Shown: positions 15,446-22,837 of the stretch, piece by piece | Numbering within the stretch: the stretch's first letter is position 1 | Layout: every line of letters starts with the position of its first letter | Source of the DNA: a virus | Length of the DNA stretch: 50,487 nt | Direction: 5' to 3' (one strand) | IMG/VR virus record: IMGVR_UViG_3300021585_000002 | Location: 1 to 50,487 of that record | Notes under the pieces: generated by a model | What the model was told of the DNA's origin: nothing | Database searches by the model: none | Seen by the model: only the letters and a program-made list of their open reading frames with translations | Made by a program: the position numbers and the translations under genes

Positions 15446-16999
15446 GTGGCCGCTGCTTTTCAAAGTAATGCGTTTCAGAACAACGCATTCCAGGCAGATG
15501 CCGGTGGCGCAAACATTGATTTTGATGCCGCAGCAGGTCTGTTCACGTACAGTGGACAGAACGCAACTCTTGCTGCCGCCAGAAACCTAAACGCCGAAGC
15601 TGGCTCTTTTACTTACACTGGTCAGGCTGCCACACTCCAGGCAGCCAGATCGGTCAATGCTGAAGCAGGCTCGTTCTCGTACACGGGTCAGAACGCAACG
15701 CTTCAGGCAGCAAAATCCATCAATGCTGAAGCTGGCGCGTTCTCATACGCAGGCCAAGCTGCAACGCTCACAGCAACCCGCAGCATCAATGCAGAAGCGG
15801 GTTCTTTTGCATACACCGGGCAAGCCGCAACTCTACAAGCGGCACGCAATGTAAACGCTGAAGCGGGAACATTTGCATACACCGGCCAAGATGCTACGCT
15901 TACGGCGGCACGTAGTGTTAACGCTGAATCTGGTGCGTTTACATACACCGGTCAAGACGCCAGCCTTACAGCAACGCGGAGCCTTAACGCCGAAGCGGGT
16001 TCGTTTGCGTATACAGGCCAAGACGCAAATTTCACGGCCACACGCAGCCTCAATGCTGAAGTTGGCACCTTTGCCTACACAGGCCAAGACGCCGCCTTCA
16101 TCTATGTACAAGCCAAGGGACTTGATGCCCAGGCTGGGACATTTACATACACGGGCCAAGACGCCACATTGGCGCAGACCCGCAGCCTGAACGCTGAAGC
16201 AGGAACATTTAGCTACACAGGTCAGAACGCCACGCTTTCAGCGGGCCGTGTTGTAAACGCTGAGTCCGGAGCGTTCACATACACCGGCCAAGATGCAGCG
16301 TTTCTGCTCGGGCTAGTTATCAACGCGGAAGCTGGCTCCTTTGCCTACACGGGCCAGGACGCAAGTCTTGTAGCAAACCGTAGTGTCGATGCACAAGCCG
16401 GGACGTTCACCTACACCGGTCAAGATGCAACGCTACAGGCCGCCAAGAACCTCAACGCAGAGGCTGGCAGTTTTGCGTACACAGGTCAGGACGCCACGCT
16501 GCAGACTGATCGGGTCGTTAATGCGGAAGCTGGAGCGTTTACATATACAGGCCAGGATGCGTCGCTCATAGCATCGCGCAGCCTTAACGCCGAAGCCGGT
16601 ATTTTTGTTTACACCGGTCAAGACGCCGTTTTTAACGTCTCTCGGGTTGTCGATGCACAGCCTGGATCGTTTGACTATCTAGGCCAGCCTGCCACGTTCT
16701 CGCGCACGAACCAGATCAACGCCGAAGCAGGCGCGTTTGGTGAAGCCAATCCATATGTGGAACCAGGGTACGTTGACCCGTACTATTCCACCAACCTGAC
16801 AGCGGCGCTTGGCTATGGCAGGATGTTCAACGCTGAGGCCGGTGCCTTTGCGTATCTGGGTCAAGATGCAACTTTTATCAAAGCCTTCTTATTCCCTCCA
16901 GAAGAGGACGTAAAAGCAGGTGTTGTCTATGGCCCAGGCGGTATCTACACGGGCACTTACGCACCTGCAGGCAGAGCCATCTTTATATTTGACGACTAA
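15446..16999 (+). CDS. Virion protein built of about twenty 22-residue repeats
   Basis: The 517-residue protein starts with GTG after AGGAG. A short N-terminus with the repeated NAFQ unit (FQSNAFQNNAFQ) is followed from about residue 26 by roughly 20 copies of a 22-residue unit, consensus LNAEAGSFAYTGQDATLTAT then RS. The last copies are diverged and interrupted by an insert (VEPGYVDPYY). The C-terminal 35 residues (EDVKAGVVYGPGGIYTGTYA onward) differ and resemble C-terminal caps in phage proteins. The repeat has an aromatic/Gly/Gln core and would form a long beta structure, perhaps a solenoid fibre. The phage role is not shown; position suggests a tail fibre or surface protein. Confidence 0.65.
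   Translation: MAAAFQSNAFQNNAFQADAGGANIDFDAAAGLFTYSGQNATLAAARNLNAEAGSFTYTGQAATLQAARSVNAEAGSFSYTGQNATLQAAKSINAEAGAFSYAGQAATLTATRSINAEAGSFAYTGQAATLQAARNVNAEAGTFAYTGQDATLTAARSVNAESGAFTYTGQDASLTATRSLNAEAGSFAYTGQDANFTATRSLNAEVGTFAYTGQDAAFIYVQAKGLDAQAGTFTYTGQDATLAQTRSLNAEAGTFSYTGQNATLSAGRVVNAESGAFTYTGQDAAFLLGLVINAEAGSFAYTGQDASLVANRSVDAQAGTFTYTGQDATLQAAKNLNAEAGSFAYTGQDATLQTDRVVNAEAGAFTYTGQDASLIASRSLNAEAGIFVYTGQDAVFNVSRVVDAQPGSFDYLGQPATFSRTNQINAEAGAFGEANPYVEPGYVDPYYSTNLTAALGYGRMFNAEAGAFAYLGQDATFIKAFLFPPEEDVKAGVVYGPGGIYTGTYAPAGRAIFIFDD
15521..16889. repeat. About twenty 66-base coding repeats
   Basis: The DNA behind the 22-residue units. Amino acids are conserved but third codon positions differ widely between copies (for example GGCCAAGAT, GGTCAAGAC and GGTCAGGAC for Gly-Gln-Asp), so the units are old or under selection against recombination. 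Confidence 0.8.
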
Positions 17000-17016
17000 C
17001 ACAACATGAGTAGAAT
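16989..17016 (+). promoter_or_regulatory. Sigma70-like promoter for the small-protein cluster
   Basis: TTGACG (16989-16994) and TAGAAT (17011-17016) are separated by 16 bases; each box matches the consensus at 5 of 6 positions. Transcription would start near 17023, 17 bases before the ATG of the 84-residue gene. The -35 box overlaps the last codons of the repeat protein. It is the best host-type promoter seen in the window. Confidence 0.6.
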
Positions 17017-17039
17017 CGCAAGAACATCTGGAGGCCGCA

Positions 17040-17294
17040 ATGGCTAAGTCCCCTGCTTGGCAGCGCAAAGAAGGCAAGTCTGAAGCCGGTGGCCTCAACG
17101 CCAAGGGCCGTGCCTCTTACAACCGTGCCAACCCAGGTAAGCCCGGCTTAAAGGCTCCTCAACCCGAGGGCGGCCCTCGCAAGAAATCATTCTGCTCCAG
17201 AATGACCGGAATGAAGAACAAGCTGACTTCCGAGAAGACAGCCAAAGATCCCAATTCTCGTATCAACAAGAGCCTGCGGGCGTGGAACTGCTGA
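17040..17294 (+). CDS. Conserved phage protein, DUF6321-like
   Basis: The 84-residue protein has the pattern AWQRKEGKSEAGGLNAKGRA, then SYNRANPG, a Pro-rich middle (KAPQPEGGPRKKSFCSRM) and an ending NSRINKSLRAWNC. This matches a small family I recall as DUF6321, found in many tailed phages, with no known function. It is very basic and likely binds nucleic acid or another virion part. A GGAGG site precedes the ATG and the sigma70-like promoter lies just upstream, so it is the first gene of this unit. Confidence 0.75.
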   Translation: MAKSPAWQRKEGKSEAGGLNAKGRASYNRANPGKPGLKAPQPEGGPRKKSFCSRMTGMKNKLTSEKTAKDPNSRINKSLRAWNC

Positions 17295-17301
17295 GTGGTT
17301 T

Positions 17302-17553
17302 ATGGACGCTACGGTGTTGTGGAATCTCGTCTTGACGGTCCTGCTTGGCGCGGTGGCTTTCTTTATGTCAGCCAAGTTTAAGGAGCTTGATAGATTGTCT
17401 ATTTTGCTCAACCGGACAAGAGAAGAAATTGCCCGTGACCATATTACGAGGTCTGAGTTTCGGGCAGACATGAAAGAATTGCTGGAGCGTTTTGACAGGA
17501 TCGAAGCCAAGCTAGATACTCTGCGGAGCAAGCCAAATGCCGGTTCAGTCTGA
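17302..17553 (+). CDS. Small membrane-anchored coiled-coil protein
   Basis: The 83-residue protein has one N-terminal membrane segment (about 6-25, LWNLVLTVLLGAVAFFM) followed by a charged helix (about 28-75) with heptads, ending at the C-terminus LRSKPNAGSV. Such a topology occurs in small phage membrane proteins, including lysis accessories, but it is far from the lysis genes and no spanin motif is seen. The ATG is 7 bases after the previous stop; its end overlaps the next gene by 17 bases. Confidence 0.6.
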   Translation: MDATVLWNLVLTVLLGAVAFFMSAKFKELDRLSILLNRTREEIARDHITRSEFRADMKELLERFDRIEAKLDTLRSKPNAGSV

Positions 17554-17872
17554 AAAGCAGCGCAGGTTTATGTACGCTTCACTCGCAGGCAAGACTGATG
17601 TCCCGCCCAGCGTAGCGAAGAAGTTTGTTGGTCCCAAAGCACATGCCGAAGGAGGCACCGTGAAAAAAGAATCCCCCGCGATGATGAAGAAGGAAGTGGC
17701 CTTCATGAAGAAGAAGGGCGCTCCTAAGGCCATGATCAAGCATGAGATGGCTGAAGCCAAGACCAAGAAGATGTCAAGTGGCGGTTTTACCCGCGCAGCC
17801 GATGGCGTTGCGAAGCACGGCAAGACCCAAGGCAAGATGATCAAGATGGCAATGGGCGGCAAAGCCTGCTAA
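17537..17872 (+). CDS. Small basic Lys/Gly-rich protein
   Basis: The 111-residue protein opens VQSEKQRRFMYASLAGKTDV, a start typical of small conserved phage proteins, and is rich in Lys throughout, with an AEGGT element near 40 and a Lys/Met-rich C-terminus ending MGGKAC. It overlaps the previous gene by 17 bases. The C-terminal KHGKTQGKMIKMAMGGK resembles, in part, the tag found in the next three genes. A role in DNA compaction or as an injected protein is plausible but not shown. Confidence 0.65.
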   Translation: MPVQSEKQRRFMYASLAGKTDVPPSVAKKFVGPKAHAEGGTVKKESPAMMKKEVAFMKKKGAPKAMIKHEMAEAKTKKMSSGGFTRAADGVAKHGKTQGKMIKMAMGGKAC

Positions 17873-17881
17873 GGAGCAATC

Positions 17882-18091
17882 ATGGATTACGCAGCAGAAT
17901 CTAAGCGCGAAGTTGAGTCGCTGAAGAAGCGTCATCCCAAGAAGGGGATTGACCCAACGATTCCTGCCGGAATCCGTGAAATGCTTGTAGACAAGCAAAA
18001 GAGCGCTTTGACGCCAGATTCCAAGTACGCCAAGGGCGGCAAGATCGATGGCTGCGCCCAGCGCGGCAAGACTCGTGGGAAGGTGGTGTGA
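17882..18091 (+). CDS. Small basic protein with the shared C-terminal tag
   Basis: A 69-residue protein preceded by AAGGAG. The first 45 residues are charged and helical (MDYAAESKREVESLKKRHPK). The last 21 carry the tag AKGGKIDGCAQRGKTRGKVV, also found at the ends of the next two genes. The N-termini of these proteins are unrelated, so the tag is a module that probably targets the proteins to one place, such as the virion. Function is unknown. Confidence 0.7.
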   Translation: MDYAAESKREVESLKKRHPKKGIDPTIPAGIREMLVDKQKSALTPDSKYAKGGKIDGCAQRGKTRGKVV

Positions 18092-18092
18092 A

Positions 18093-18491
18093 ATGGTGCT
18101 GCCATTGATTGGAAAGGCGCTTGCTCAGGGCGCAACAAAATACGCCGCCAAGCAAGCTGCTAAACAAACTGCCAAAGAAACGGCAGAGGAAGCTGCTGAA
18201 CAAGCTGTTCCACAGGCTGCGAAAAAAGCCACACAATATTCGCCCGGTATGCCTGGGGCTCGCCGAACGGGTACGCGGGCAGCCAAGGACACAAAAGAAC
18301 CCACAGAATACACGCCAGAAATGTCTGGTCGTTTGCGTTATCGGCAGCCCAGAGAAGATGAGTTTTTTGAAACTCGCACTCCGCGCATGAGCGATGATTA
18401 CAAAAAGGGCGGTAACGTCAAAGGTTATGCAAAAGGCGGATCTATCGATGGATGCGCCAAGCGTGGGAAGACGAAAGGCAGGATCGTATGA
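18093..18491 (+). CDS. Ala/Lys-rich protein with the shared C-terminal tag
   Basis: The 132-residue protein starts at ATG 18093, after GGGAAGG, one base past the previous stop; a longer frame from 18048 lies inside the previous gene. Residues 10-48 form an Ala/Lys/Gln helix (KYAAKQAAKQTAKETAEEAA), like histone-type or DNA-binding tails. The middle is Arg/Pro-rich. The end carries the tag AKGGSIDGCAKRGKTKGRIV. The stop overlaps the next start (ATGA). Confidence 0.7.
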   Translation: MVLPLIGKALAQGATKYAAKQAAKQTAKETAEEAAEQAVPQAAKKATQYSPGMPGARRTGTRAAKDTKEPTEYTPEMSGRLRYRQPREDEFFETRTPRMSDDYKKGGNVKGYAKGGSIDGCAKRGKTKGRIV

Positions 18492-19363
18492 AGCGCCGTG
18501 TACGTAAATTTGCCGAAGGCGGCATGGAAGACTTTGAAGACAAAGCTCTTCCCAAGGCCAAGCCCCGTGATCTTGAGGACTTTGAAGACAAGGCCATGCC
18601 CAAGCGCTATTCGGCGCTTGATGCTCTTGCTTCGGGTGAAGAGAAGGGCAGCTTTGACCAAGATGTTTACGAGCGGGCAAAGCGCTTTGTAAACAAGCAA
18701 GCTGCAGCCCCAAAGGCTGCTGCCAAGGCTGCTCCTGCGCGTCCTGCTGCCCGTATGGATGCAGCGCCTGCCGGTCAGATCCCAGGGGCTGGCTCCTACA
18801 CTGCTCCGCCTTCTGATGGCAGCCGGAGCATGAGCGACACAGAGCGCAACATCCTGAACACGCTCGGTGGTGTTTCTGGGTTGTCAGGTCTGCGTATGGC
18901 TGCCCGTGGCGCACAAGCCGCTAAGCCAACTGGCCGCGCATTGGCAACCACCGAAACTCCTGTGACGTTCTTGGGCGCTTCTGGCCGTCGCAATGTCACG
19001 CCCGCTGAGCGGGTTGGTGTAAACAAGATGGACAGGCTTGAAGGCCCGAAGTCTGGTACGCCGGTCAAGGGTGGCGATAGCCCGAAGCAGTTGCCTCCTG
19101 CAAAAGCTAATGTGACTCGCCGTCGGATTGGTTCCGAGACGCCGTCTCCTGCCATTGCCAAGGGCCGTGCTGAAGCTATGGAGGCTAACAAGCCCATCAT
19201 GCAAGCCACGCCCAAGAAGAAGTCTCCTCGCTCTCGCACACGGGATGAGGACACGGACTACGAACTCCGCGCTCGTGGTGGCCGGGTTGGCTATGCCAAA
19301 GGTGGACAAGTACGTGGTGGCGGCTGTGAAATGCGCGGCAAAACTAAAGGCAGGATGGTGTAA
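18488..19363 (+). CDS. 291-residue protein with the shared C-terminal tag
   Basis: The start at ATG 18488 overlaps the previous stop (ATGA); a longer frame from 18452 lies inside the previous gene. The N-terminus has a doubled acidic unit (MEDFEDKALPKAKP then LEDFEDKAMPKR, residues 13-40) after FAEGG. The centre is Ala/Pro-rich and probably disordered, with one hydrophobic helix near 125-145 (NILNTLGGVSGLSGLRMAA). A basic C-terminal part leads to the tag AKGGQVRGGGCEMRGKTKGR, then MV. Composition resembles an injected or DNA-associated protein. Confidence 0.65.
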   Translation: MKRRVRKFAEGGMEDFEDKALPKAKPRDLEDFEDKAMPKRYSALDALASGEEKGSFDQDVYERAKRFVNKQAAAPKAAAKAAPARPAARMDAAPAGQIPGAGSYTAPPSDGSRSMSDTERNILNTLGGVSGLSGLRMAARGAQAAKPTGRALATTETPVTFLGASGRRNVTPAERVGVNKMDRLEGPKSGTPVKGGDSPKQLPPAKANVTRRRIGSETPSPAIAKGRAEAMEANKPIMQATPKKKSPRSRTRDEDTDYELRARGGRVGYAKGGQVRGGGCEMRGKTKGRMV

Positions 19364-19365
19364 AC

Positions 19366-19629
19366 ATGCGCCAAAGTCGTGGTATGGGTGCTATCCGCCC
19401 GGAACTTAAGAAGCGTCGTGACAATACGGACTTCCTCCAAGATGGAAAGCGTCATGCCCGCCGCGACAACACGGATTTCACCGAGTATGCCTCTGGCGGT
19501 CTCTACGAAAACATCTACGCAAAGCGTAAACGCATTGCCGCTGGATCAGGTGAAAAGATGCGTAAACCGGGTTCTCCCGGCGCTCCTACTGCCAAAGCCT
19601 TCAAGCGTTCCGCGTTGACAGCAAAGTAA
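19366..19629 (+). CDS. Small conserved phage protein, very basic
   Basis: The 87-residue protein begins MRQSRGMGAIRPE and has the motif RRDNTDF twice (about residues 17-23 and 32-38). It ends with a pattern I recognise from other phages: NIYAKRKRIAAGSGEKMRKP followed by GSPGAPTAKAF. It starts 2 bases after the previous stop and stops 3 bases before the adaptor gene. Its function is unknown; the strong positive charge suggests nucleic-acid or capsid-surface contact. Confidence 0.75.
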   Translation: MRQSRGMGAIRPELKKRRDNTDFLQDGKRHARRDNTDFTEYASGGLYENIYAKRKRIAAGSGEKMRKPGSPGAPTAKAFKRSALTAK

Positions 19630-19632
19630 ATC

Positions 19633-20328
19633 ATGGCAACCTCCGGCACCACTACGTTTAATCTCGACCTCAACGAAGCTGTTGAAGAAGCCTTTGAGCG
19701 TTGTGGTGCTGAGTTGCGCACGGGCTACGACCTGAAGACCGCCCGTCGATCCCTGAACCTGCTGTTCGCAGACTGGGCGAACCGTGGCATCAATATGTGG
19801 ACCATTGAGCAGGGCCAACAAGTCCTGACTCCTGGCACAGCCACATACACGCTCCCCTCTGACACGGTAGACCTGATTGAGCATGTGATCCGTACGGGCG
19901 CGGGTAACGTCTCCACGCAGACGGACCTGACCATCACGCGCATCAGTGTTTCCACCTACTCGTCCATCCCGAACAAACTGCAGCAGGCAAGGCCGATTCA
20001 GGTGTGGATCAACCGCCAGCAGCCTGCTCCAACCATCACTGTTTGGCCCACGCCAGACAACTCGCAGACCTACACGTTCGTCTACTGGCGACTGCGCCGG
20101 ATTCAAGACGCTGGGGCTGGTGGTGTGTACACGCAAGACATCCCGTTCCGTTTCCTCAATGCGTTGGTCTCCGGGCTTGCGTACTACCTGTCCATGAAGA
20201 TCCCTGGTGCGATGGAGCGTATGCAAGTGCTAAAGGCGCAGTACGACCAAGATTGGGATCTGGCTAGTTCCGAGGACCGTGAGAAGGCAGCCATTCGGCT
20301 GGTCCCAAGAGAGATGTTTATCAGTTAA
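19633..20328 (+). CDS. Head-to-tail adaptor-like protein
   Basis: The 231-residue protein is of the type annotated as phage adaptor (P22 gp4-like tail accessory). It has an N-terminal helical part (DLNEAVEEAFERCGAELRTG, about 13-32), then TARRSLNLLFADWANRGINM (37-56), a beta-rich middle (GTATYTLPSDTVDLIEHVI, then PTITVWPTPDNSQTYTFVYW), and a C-terminal helix. Adaptors form the ring below the portal and close the head. It follows the small-protein cluster closely. The upstream ribosome binding site is weak. Confidence 0.75.
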   Translation: MATSGTTTFNLDLNEAVEEAFERCGAELRTGYDLKTARRSLNLLFADWANRGINMWTIEQGQQVLTPGTATYTLPSDTVDLIEHVIRTGAGNVSTQTDLTITRISVSTYSSIPNKLQQARPIQVWINRQQPAPTITVWPTPDNSQTYTFVYWRLRRIQDAGAGGVYTQDIPFRFLNALVSGLAYYLSMKIPGAMERMQVLKAQYDQDWDLASSEDREKAAIRLVPREMFIS

Positions 20329-20334
20329 TTAGCC

Positions 20335-20357
20335 AGTTTATCGTCGCAAGATAAACT
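20335..20357 (+). promoter_or_regulatory. Hairpin in the leader of the zinc-ribbon gene
   Basis: A perfect 8-base inverted repeat (AGTTTATC, loop of 7, GATAAACT) sits 9 bases before the ATG at 20367, where a ribosome binding site would be expected, and there is none. No T-run follows, so a terminator is unlikely. It may control translation or bind a protein as an operator. Confidence 0.45.
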
Positions 20358-20366
20358 CCCTAAACT

Positions 20367-20798
20367 ATGTCAAACCGCTTCGCAAATGGTGCCAAGGCCT
20401 TCGGGTTCTGTGATCTTTGCGGTTTTCGTTTTGACCTGAAGAAGCTCAAGAACCTCACGGTAAAGACCAAGCAGACTCAGATCAAGGCCTGCCCTCAGTG
20501 CTGGACTCCGGATCAGCCGCAGTTGCAGCTTGGGATGTATCCGGTTAGTGACCCACAAGCAATCAGAGATCCACGCCCAGACACAAACACTTGGTTTGCA
20601 TCAGGTAATACAGGTCTTCAGGTTGATCCCACGCCCGGTACAGGTGTGCTGCAAGACGGTTTCCCTGGAGAGGGCAGCCGTGTAATTGAGTGGGGTTGGG
20701 CTCCAATAGGCGGATCTAGTGGGTTTGATGCACCCTTGACACCGAATAGCTTGGTTGGCGTGGGATATGTTGGTACAGTCGCGGTATCTACCGCTTAA
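20367..20798 (+). CDS. Zinc-ribbon virion-associated protein
   Basis: The 143-residue protein has four Cys in two CxxC pairs (15/18 and 42/45; GFCDLCGFRF and KACPQCW), a classic zinc ribbon. The rest is Gly/Pro/Thr-rich and flexible. Proteins of this type are found among connector genes of environmental phages. The hairpin directly upstream and the lack of a ribosome binding site make its translation control unusual. Role unknown; a structural zinc site in the tail or connector is the best guess. Confidence 0.7.
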   Translation: MSNRFANGAKAFGFCDLCGFRFDLKKLKNLTVKTKQTQIKACPQCWTPDQPQLQLGMYPVSDPQAIRDPRPDTNTWFASGNTGLQVDPTPGTGVLQDGFPGEGSRVIEWGWAPIGGSSGFDAPLTPNSLVGVGYVGTVAVSTA

Positions 20799-20804
20799 GG
20801 AGCG

Positions 20805-20969
20805 ATGATGAAAGATGTTCACAAGCACGAACGTGCAATGCACCCCGGCAAGCCGATGACCAAGCTCGCCAAGGGCGGGAAAGCCTTCAAAAAGGGTGGT
20901 CCCACCTCTGAGGACCGCATGCGCCTGGGCAAGAATATGTCCCGCGCCATGAACCAGAAGACGGGCTGA
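20805..20969 (+). CDS. 54-residue basic protein, KGG type
   Basis: A short gene with AAGGAG right before two adjacent ATG codons (20805, 20808). It reads MMKDVHKHERAMHPGKP, then KLAKGGKAFKKGGPT and a helix EDRMRLGKNMSRAMN. The Gly-Gly/Lys elements link it in style to the small proteins at 17.5-19.4 kb. It is probably a conserved small phage protein. No function is known. Confidence 0.65.
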   Translation: MMKDVHKHERAMHPGKPMTKLAKGGKAFKKGGPTSEDRMRLGKNMSRAMNQKTG

Positions 20970-20973
20970 CACC

Positions 20974-21168
20974 ATGCTGCCGACCAAGAAGCTCGCCCCC
21001 GCTAAGCCGGGGCAACCTCAAGAGATCGAAACCCTCAAGGACGAGATCTGCATGGTGGTGGGCAACATCGCTATGGGCAAGCCTTCTGCTGCCAAAACCT
21101 CGGGCATCAAGATCCGTGGGACTGGCGCTGCCACCAAGGGCACGATGGCTAGGGGTCCGATGGCATGA
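20974..21168 (+). CDS. Small hypothetical protein
   Basis: A 64-residue basic protein, MLPTKKLAPAKPGQPQEIE, then a short helix and a Gly/Ala/Lys-rich end. It begins 4 bases after the previous stop and overlaps the next start by 4 (ATGA). No motif recognised. It belongs to the same run of small genes. Confidence 0.55.
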   Translation: MLPTKKLAPAKPGQPQEIETLKDEICMVVGNIAMGKPSAAKTSGIKIRGTGAATKGTMARGPMA

Positions 21169-21815
21169 ACTACACCGAGTTGAAGACCGCTGTTGAGGAC
21201 TACACCGAGAACACGTTCTCGGCAACCGACTTCGCCACGATGACGGAGTTGGCTGAGCAGCGCATCTACAACTCGGTGCAGCTTCCTGCACTTCGCAAGA
21301 ACGTCACAGGCACTCTGACGGCAGGCAATCAGTACCTCGCCGCCCCAGTGGACTTCCTGTCCGTCTTCAGCCTCGCGGTCATTGATGCTTTGGGTAACTA
21401 CGAATACTTGTTGAACAAGGATGTCAACTTTATTCGCTCATCGTTTCCAAACCCGACAACGACCGGGACGCCCAAGTACTACGCTTTGTTTGGTCCTGAC
21501 TCGTCGAACATCACGGACCTGACGCTCATTCTCGGCCCCACGCCGAACGCAGGACTGACCGCAGAACTGCACTACTTCTACTACCCGCAGAGCATCGTGA
21601 CTGCCGGTACGTCTTGGTTGGGCGACAACTTTGACTCAGTGCTGTTCAATGCCGTCATGGTCGAAGCAGCGCGGTTCATGAAGCAAGAGGTGGATCTCGT
21701 GGCTGAGATGGACAAGCAGTACGTCCAGTCCCTGACGCTGCTGAAGAACCTGGGCGACGGCAAGAACCGTCAAGACGCATACCGCAGCGGCCAACTCAGA
21801 ACGCAGGTGCTTTGA
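21165..21815 (+). CDS. Head-to-tail connector or adaptor protein
   Basis: The 216-residue protein opens MNYTELKTAVEDYTENTF with helices (ELAEQRIYNSVQLPALRK near 22-45), then beta-rich sequence (GNQYLAAPVDFLSVFSLAVI, about 50-70, and LTLILGPTP), and ends in a helix (VEAARFMKQEVDLVAEMDKQ). This arrangement resembles the adaptor protein at 19633 and the second adaptor ring of P22-like tails. It overlaps the previous gene by 4 bases. It marks the end of the connector block before tail proteins. Confidence 0.7.
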   Translation: MNYTELKTAVEDYTENTFSATDFATMTELAEQRIYNSVQLPALRKNVTGTLTAGNQYLAAPVDFLSVFSLAVIDALGNYEYLLNKDVNFIRSSFPNPTTTGTPKYYALFGPDSSNITDLTLILGPTPNAGLTAELHYFYYPQSIVTAGTSWLGDNFDSVLFNAVMVEAARFMKQEVDLVAEMDKQYVQSLTLLKNLGDGKNRQDAYRSGQLRTQVL

Positions 21816-21816
21816 G

Positions 21817-22233
21817 ATGGCACTCTTCCAAACACTGTGTTCATCGTTTAAGCAGGAATCATGGCAGGGCGTCCATGACTTGGACACCGACACGCTTAAG
21901 CTGGCCCTGTACACCAGCCTTGCTGATCTTGGTGCTGCAACGACTGTTTACACCACAACGCAAGAAGTTGTGGGCACAGGGTACACGGCGGGCGGCATAG
22001 TGCTGACAAATGTCCAAGTGCTGCTCAGTGGCACGACGGCATATGCAACCTTTGATAACCCAACATGGGCTGGGGTAAGTTTTGTCACCCGTGGTGGTTT
22101 GATTTACAACTTCTCCAAGTCTGATAAAGCAATAGCTGTCTTAGACTTCGGTGCTGACAAAACCGCTGGGCCCAACTTCACGGTCCAGCTTCCGGTCGCA
22201 ACCGCGACAACCGCGCTCCTTCGATTTAGCTAA
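21817..22233 (+). CDS. Virion beta protein, paralogue of the gene at 12003
   Basis: The 138-residue protein begins MALFQTLCSSFKQESWQGV and contains DTLKLALYTS, then GTGYTAGGIVL, in the same order as the gene at 12003-12437. The two share length and motif order. Its ATG comes one base after the previous stop; coupling is likely. It is predicted beta-rich. Function unknown; probably a minor tail component. Confidence 0.65.
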   Translation: MALFQTLCSSFKQESWQGVHDLDTDTLKLALYTSLADLGAATTVYTTTQEVVGTGYTAGGIVLTNVQVLLSGTTAYATFDNPTWAGVSFVTRGGLIYNFSKSDKAIAVLDFGADKTAGPNFTVQLPVATATTALLRFS

Positions 22234-22242
22234 GGACTGATC

Positions 22243-22824
22243 ATGGCAAGTGAAAACGCAAAATCTCAAGACCTCGTTGCTTCTGCTTTGGCTTCCGTCA
22301 AAGAGTCCATCGATGGCGCAAAGGCTGGCGGTGTATACCGCATGGAATGCATTGGCCCGGACGGTAACGTCAAGTGGACCGCCGAGTGCCCGAACCTTGT
22401 GGTGAACGTCGGCTTGCAAGACATGAACGCCAAGTACTTCAGTGGCAGTACTTATACCGCTACGTGGTTCATTGGCCTGTATGGCGCTGGTGCATCCAAC
22501 ACACCCGCAGCGGGTGACACCGCCGCTTCGCACGCTGGCTGGACTGAGGTGGTGCCTTACAGCAATGCCACTCGCCCTGCGGCAACTTTTGGAACCGCGA
22601 CTACCGCTGACCCGTCTGTGATCAGCAACTCTGGCTCCCCTGCCGCGTTCTCCATCAACGCCACGGCGACGGTGGGTGGGGCTTTCCTAATTAGCAATAG
22701 CACCAAGAGCGGAACTACTGGCATCCTGTTTTCGGCGTCTGACTTCCAGTCGCCTGGGGATCGTTCAGTTGCCTCTGGTGACACGCTAAACGTCACCTAC
22801 ACGTTCAACCTTGATGCTGTTTAA
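22243..22824 (+). CDS. Tail-region structural protein
   Basis: The 193-residue protein has an AAGGACTGATC leader. It contains YRMECIGPDGNVKWTAECPN (about 29-48), then VVNVGLQDMNAKYFSG and a repeated-strand Ser/Thr-rich C-terminal part. I recognise this N-terminal pattern from phage tail-region genes but cannot name the family. Cys32 and Cys46 may pair or bind metal. Probably a virion protein. Confidence 0.6.
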   Translation: MASENAKSQDLVASALASVKESIDGAKAGGVYRMECIGPDGNVKWTAECPNLVVNVGLQDMNAKYFSGSTYTATWFIGLYGAGASNTPAAGDTAASHAGWTEVVPYSNATRPAATFGTATTADPSVISNSGSPAAFSINATATVGGAFLISNSTKSGTTGILFSASDFQSPGDRSVASGDTLNVTYTFNLDAV

Positions 22825-22837
22825 GGAGTAGTAAGTC

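Noticed and set aside
15521-16889. CRISPR-like array of 66-base repeats
   Set aside because: The repeats are in-frame codons with diverged DNA and no constant repeat plus variable spacer.
17302-17553. Spanin
   Set aside because: One membrane segment and a coiled coil fit in part, but it lies 14 kb from the lysis genes and there is no lipoprotein partner.
17901-18914. 337-codon leftward frame opposite the tagged small proteins
   Set aside because: The + strand genes here have good leaders, coupled stops and starts and a conserved tag; the leftward frame is rich in Ser, Cys, Pro and Arg as is usual for shadows.
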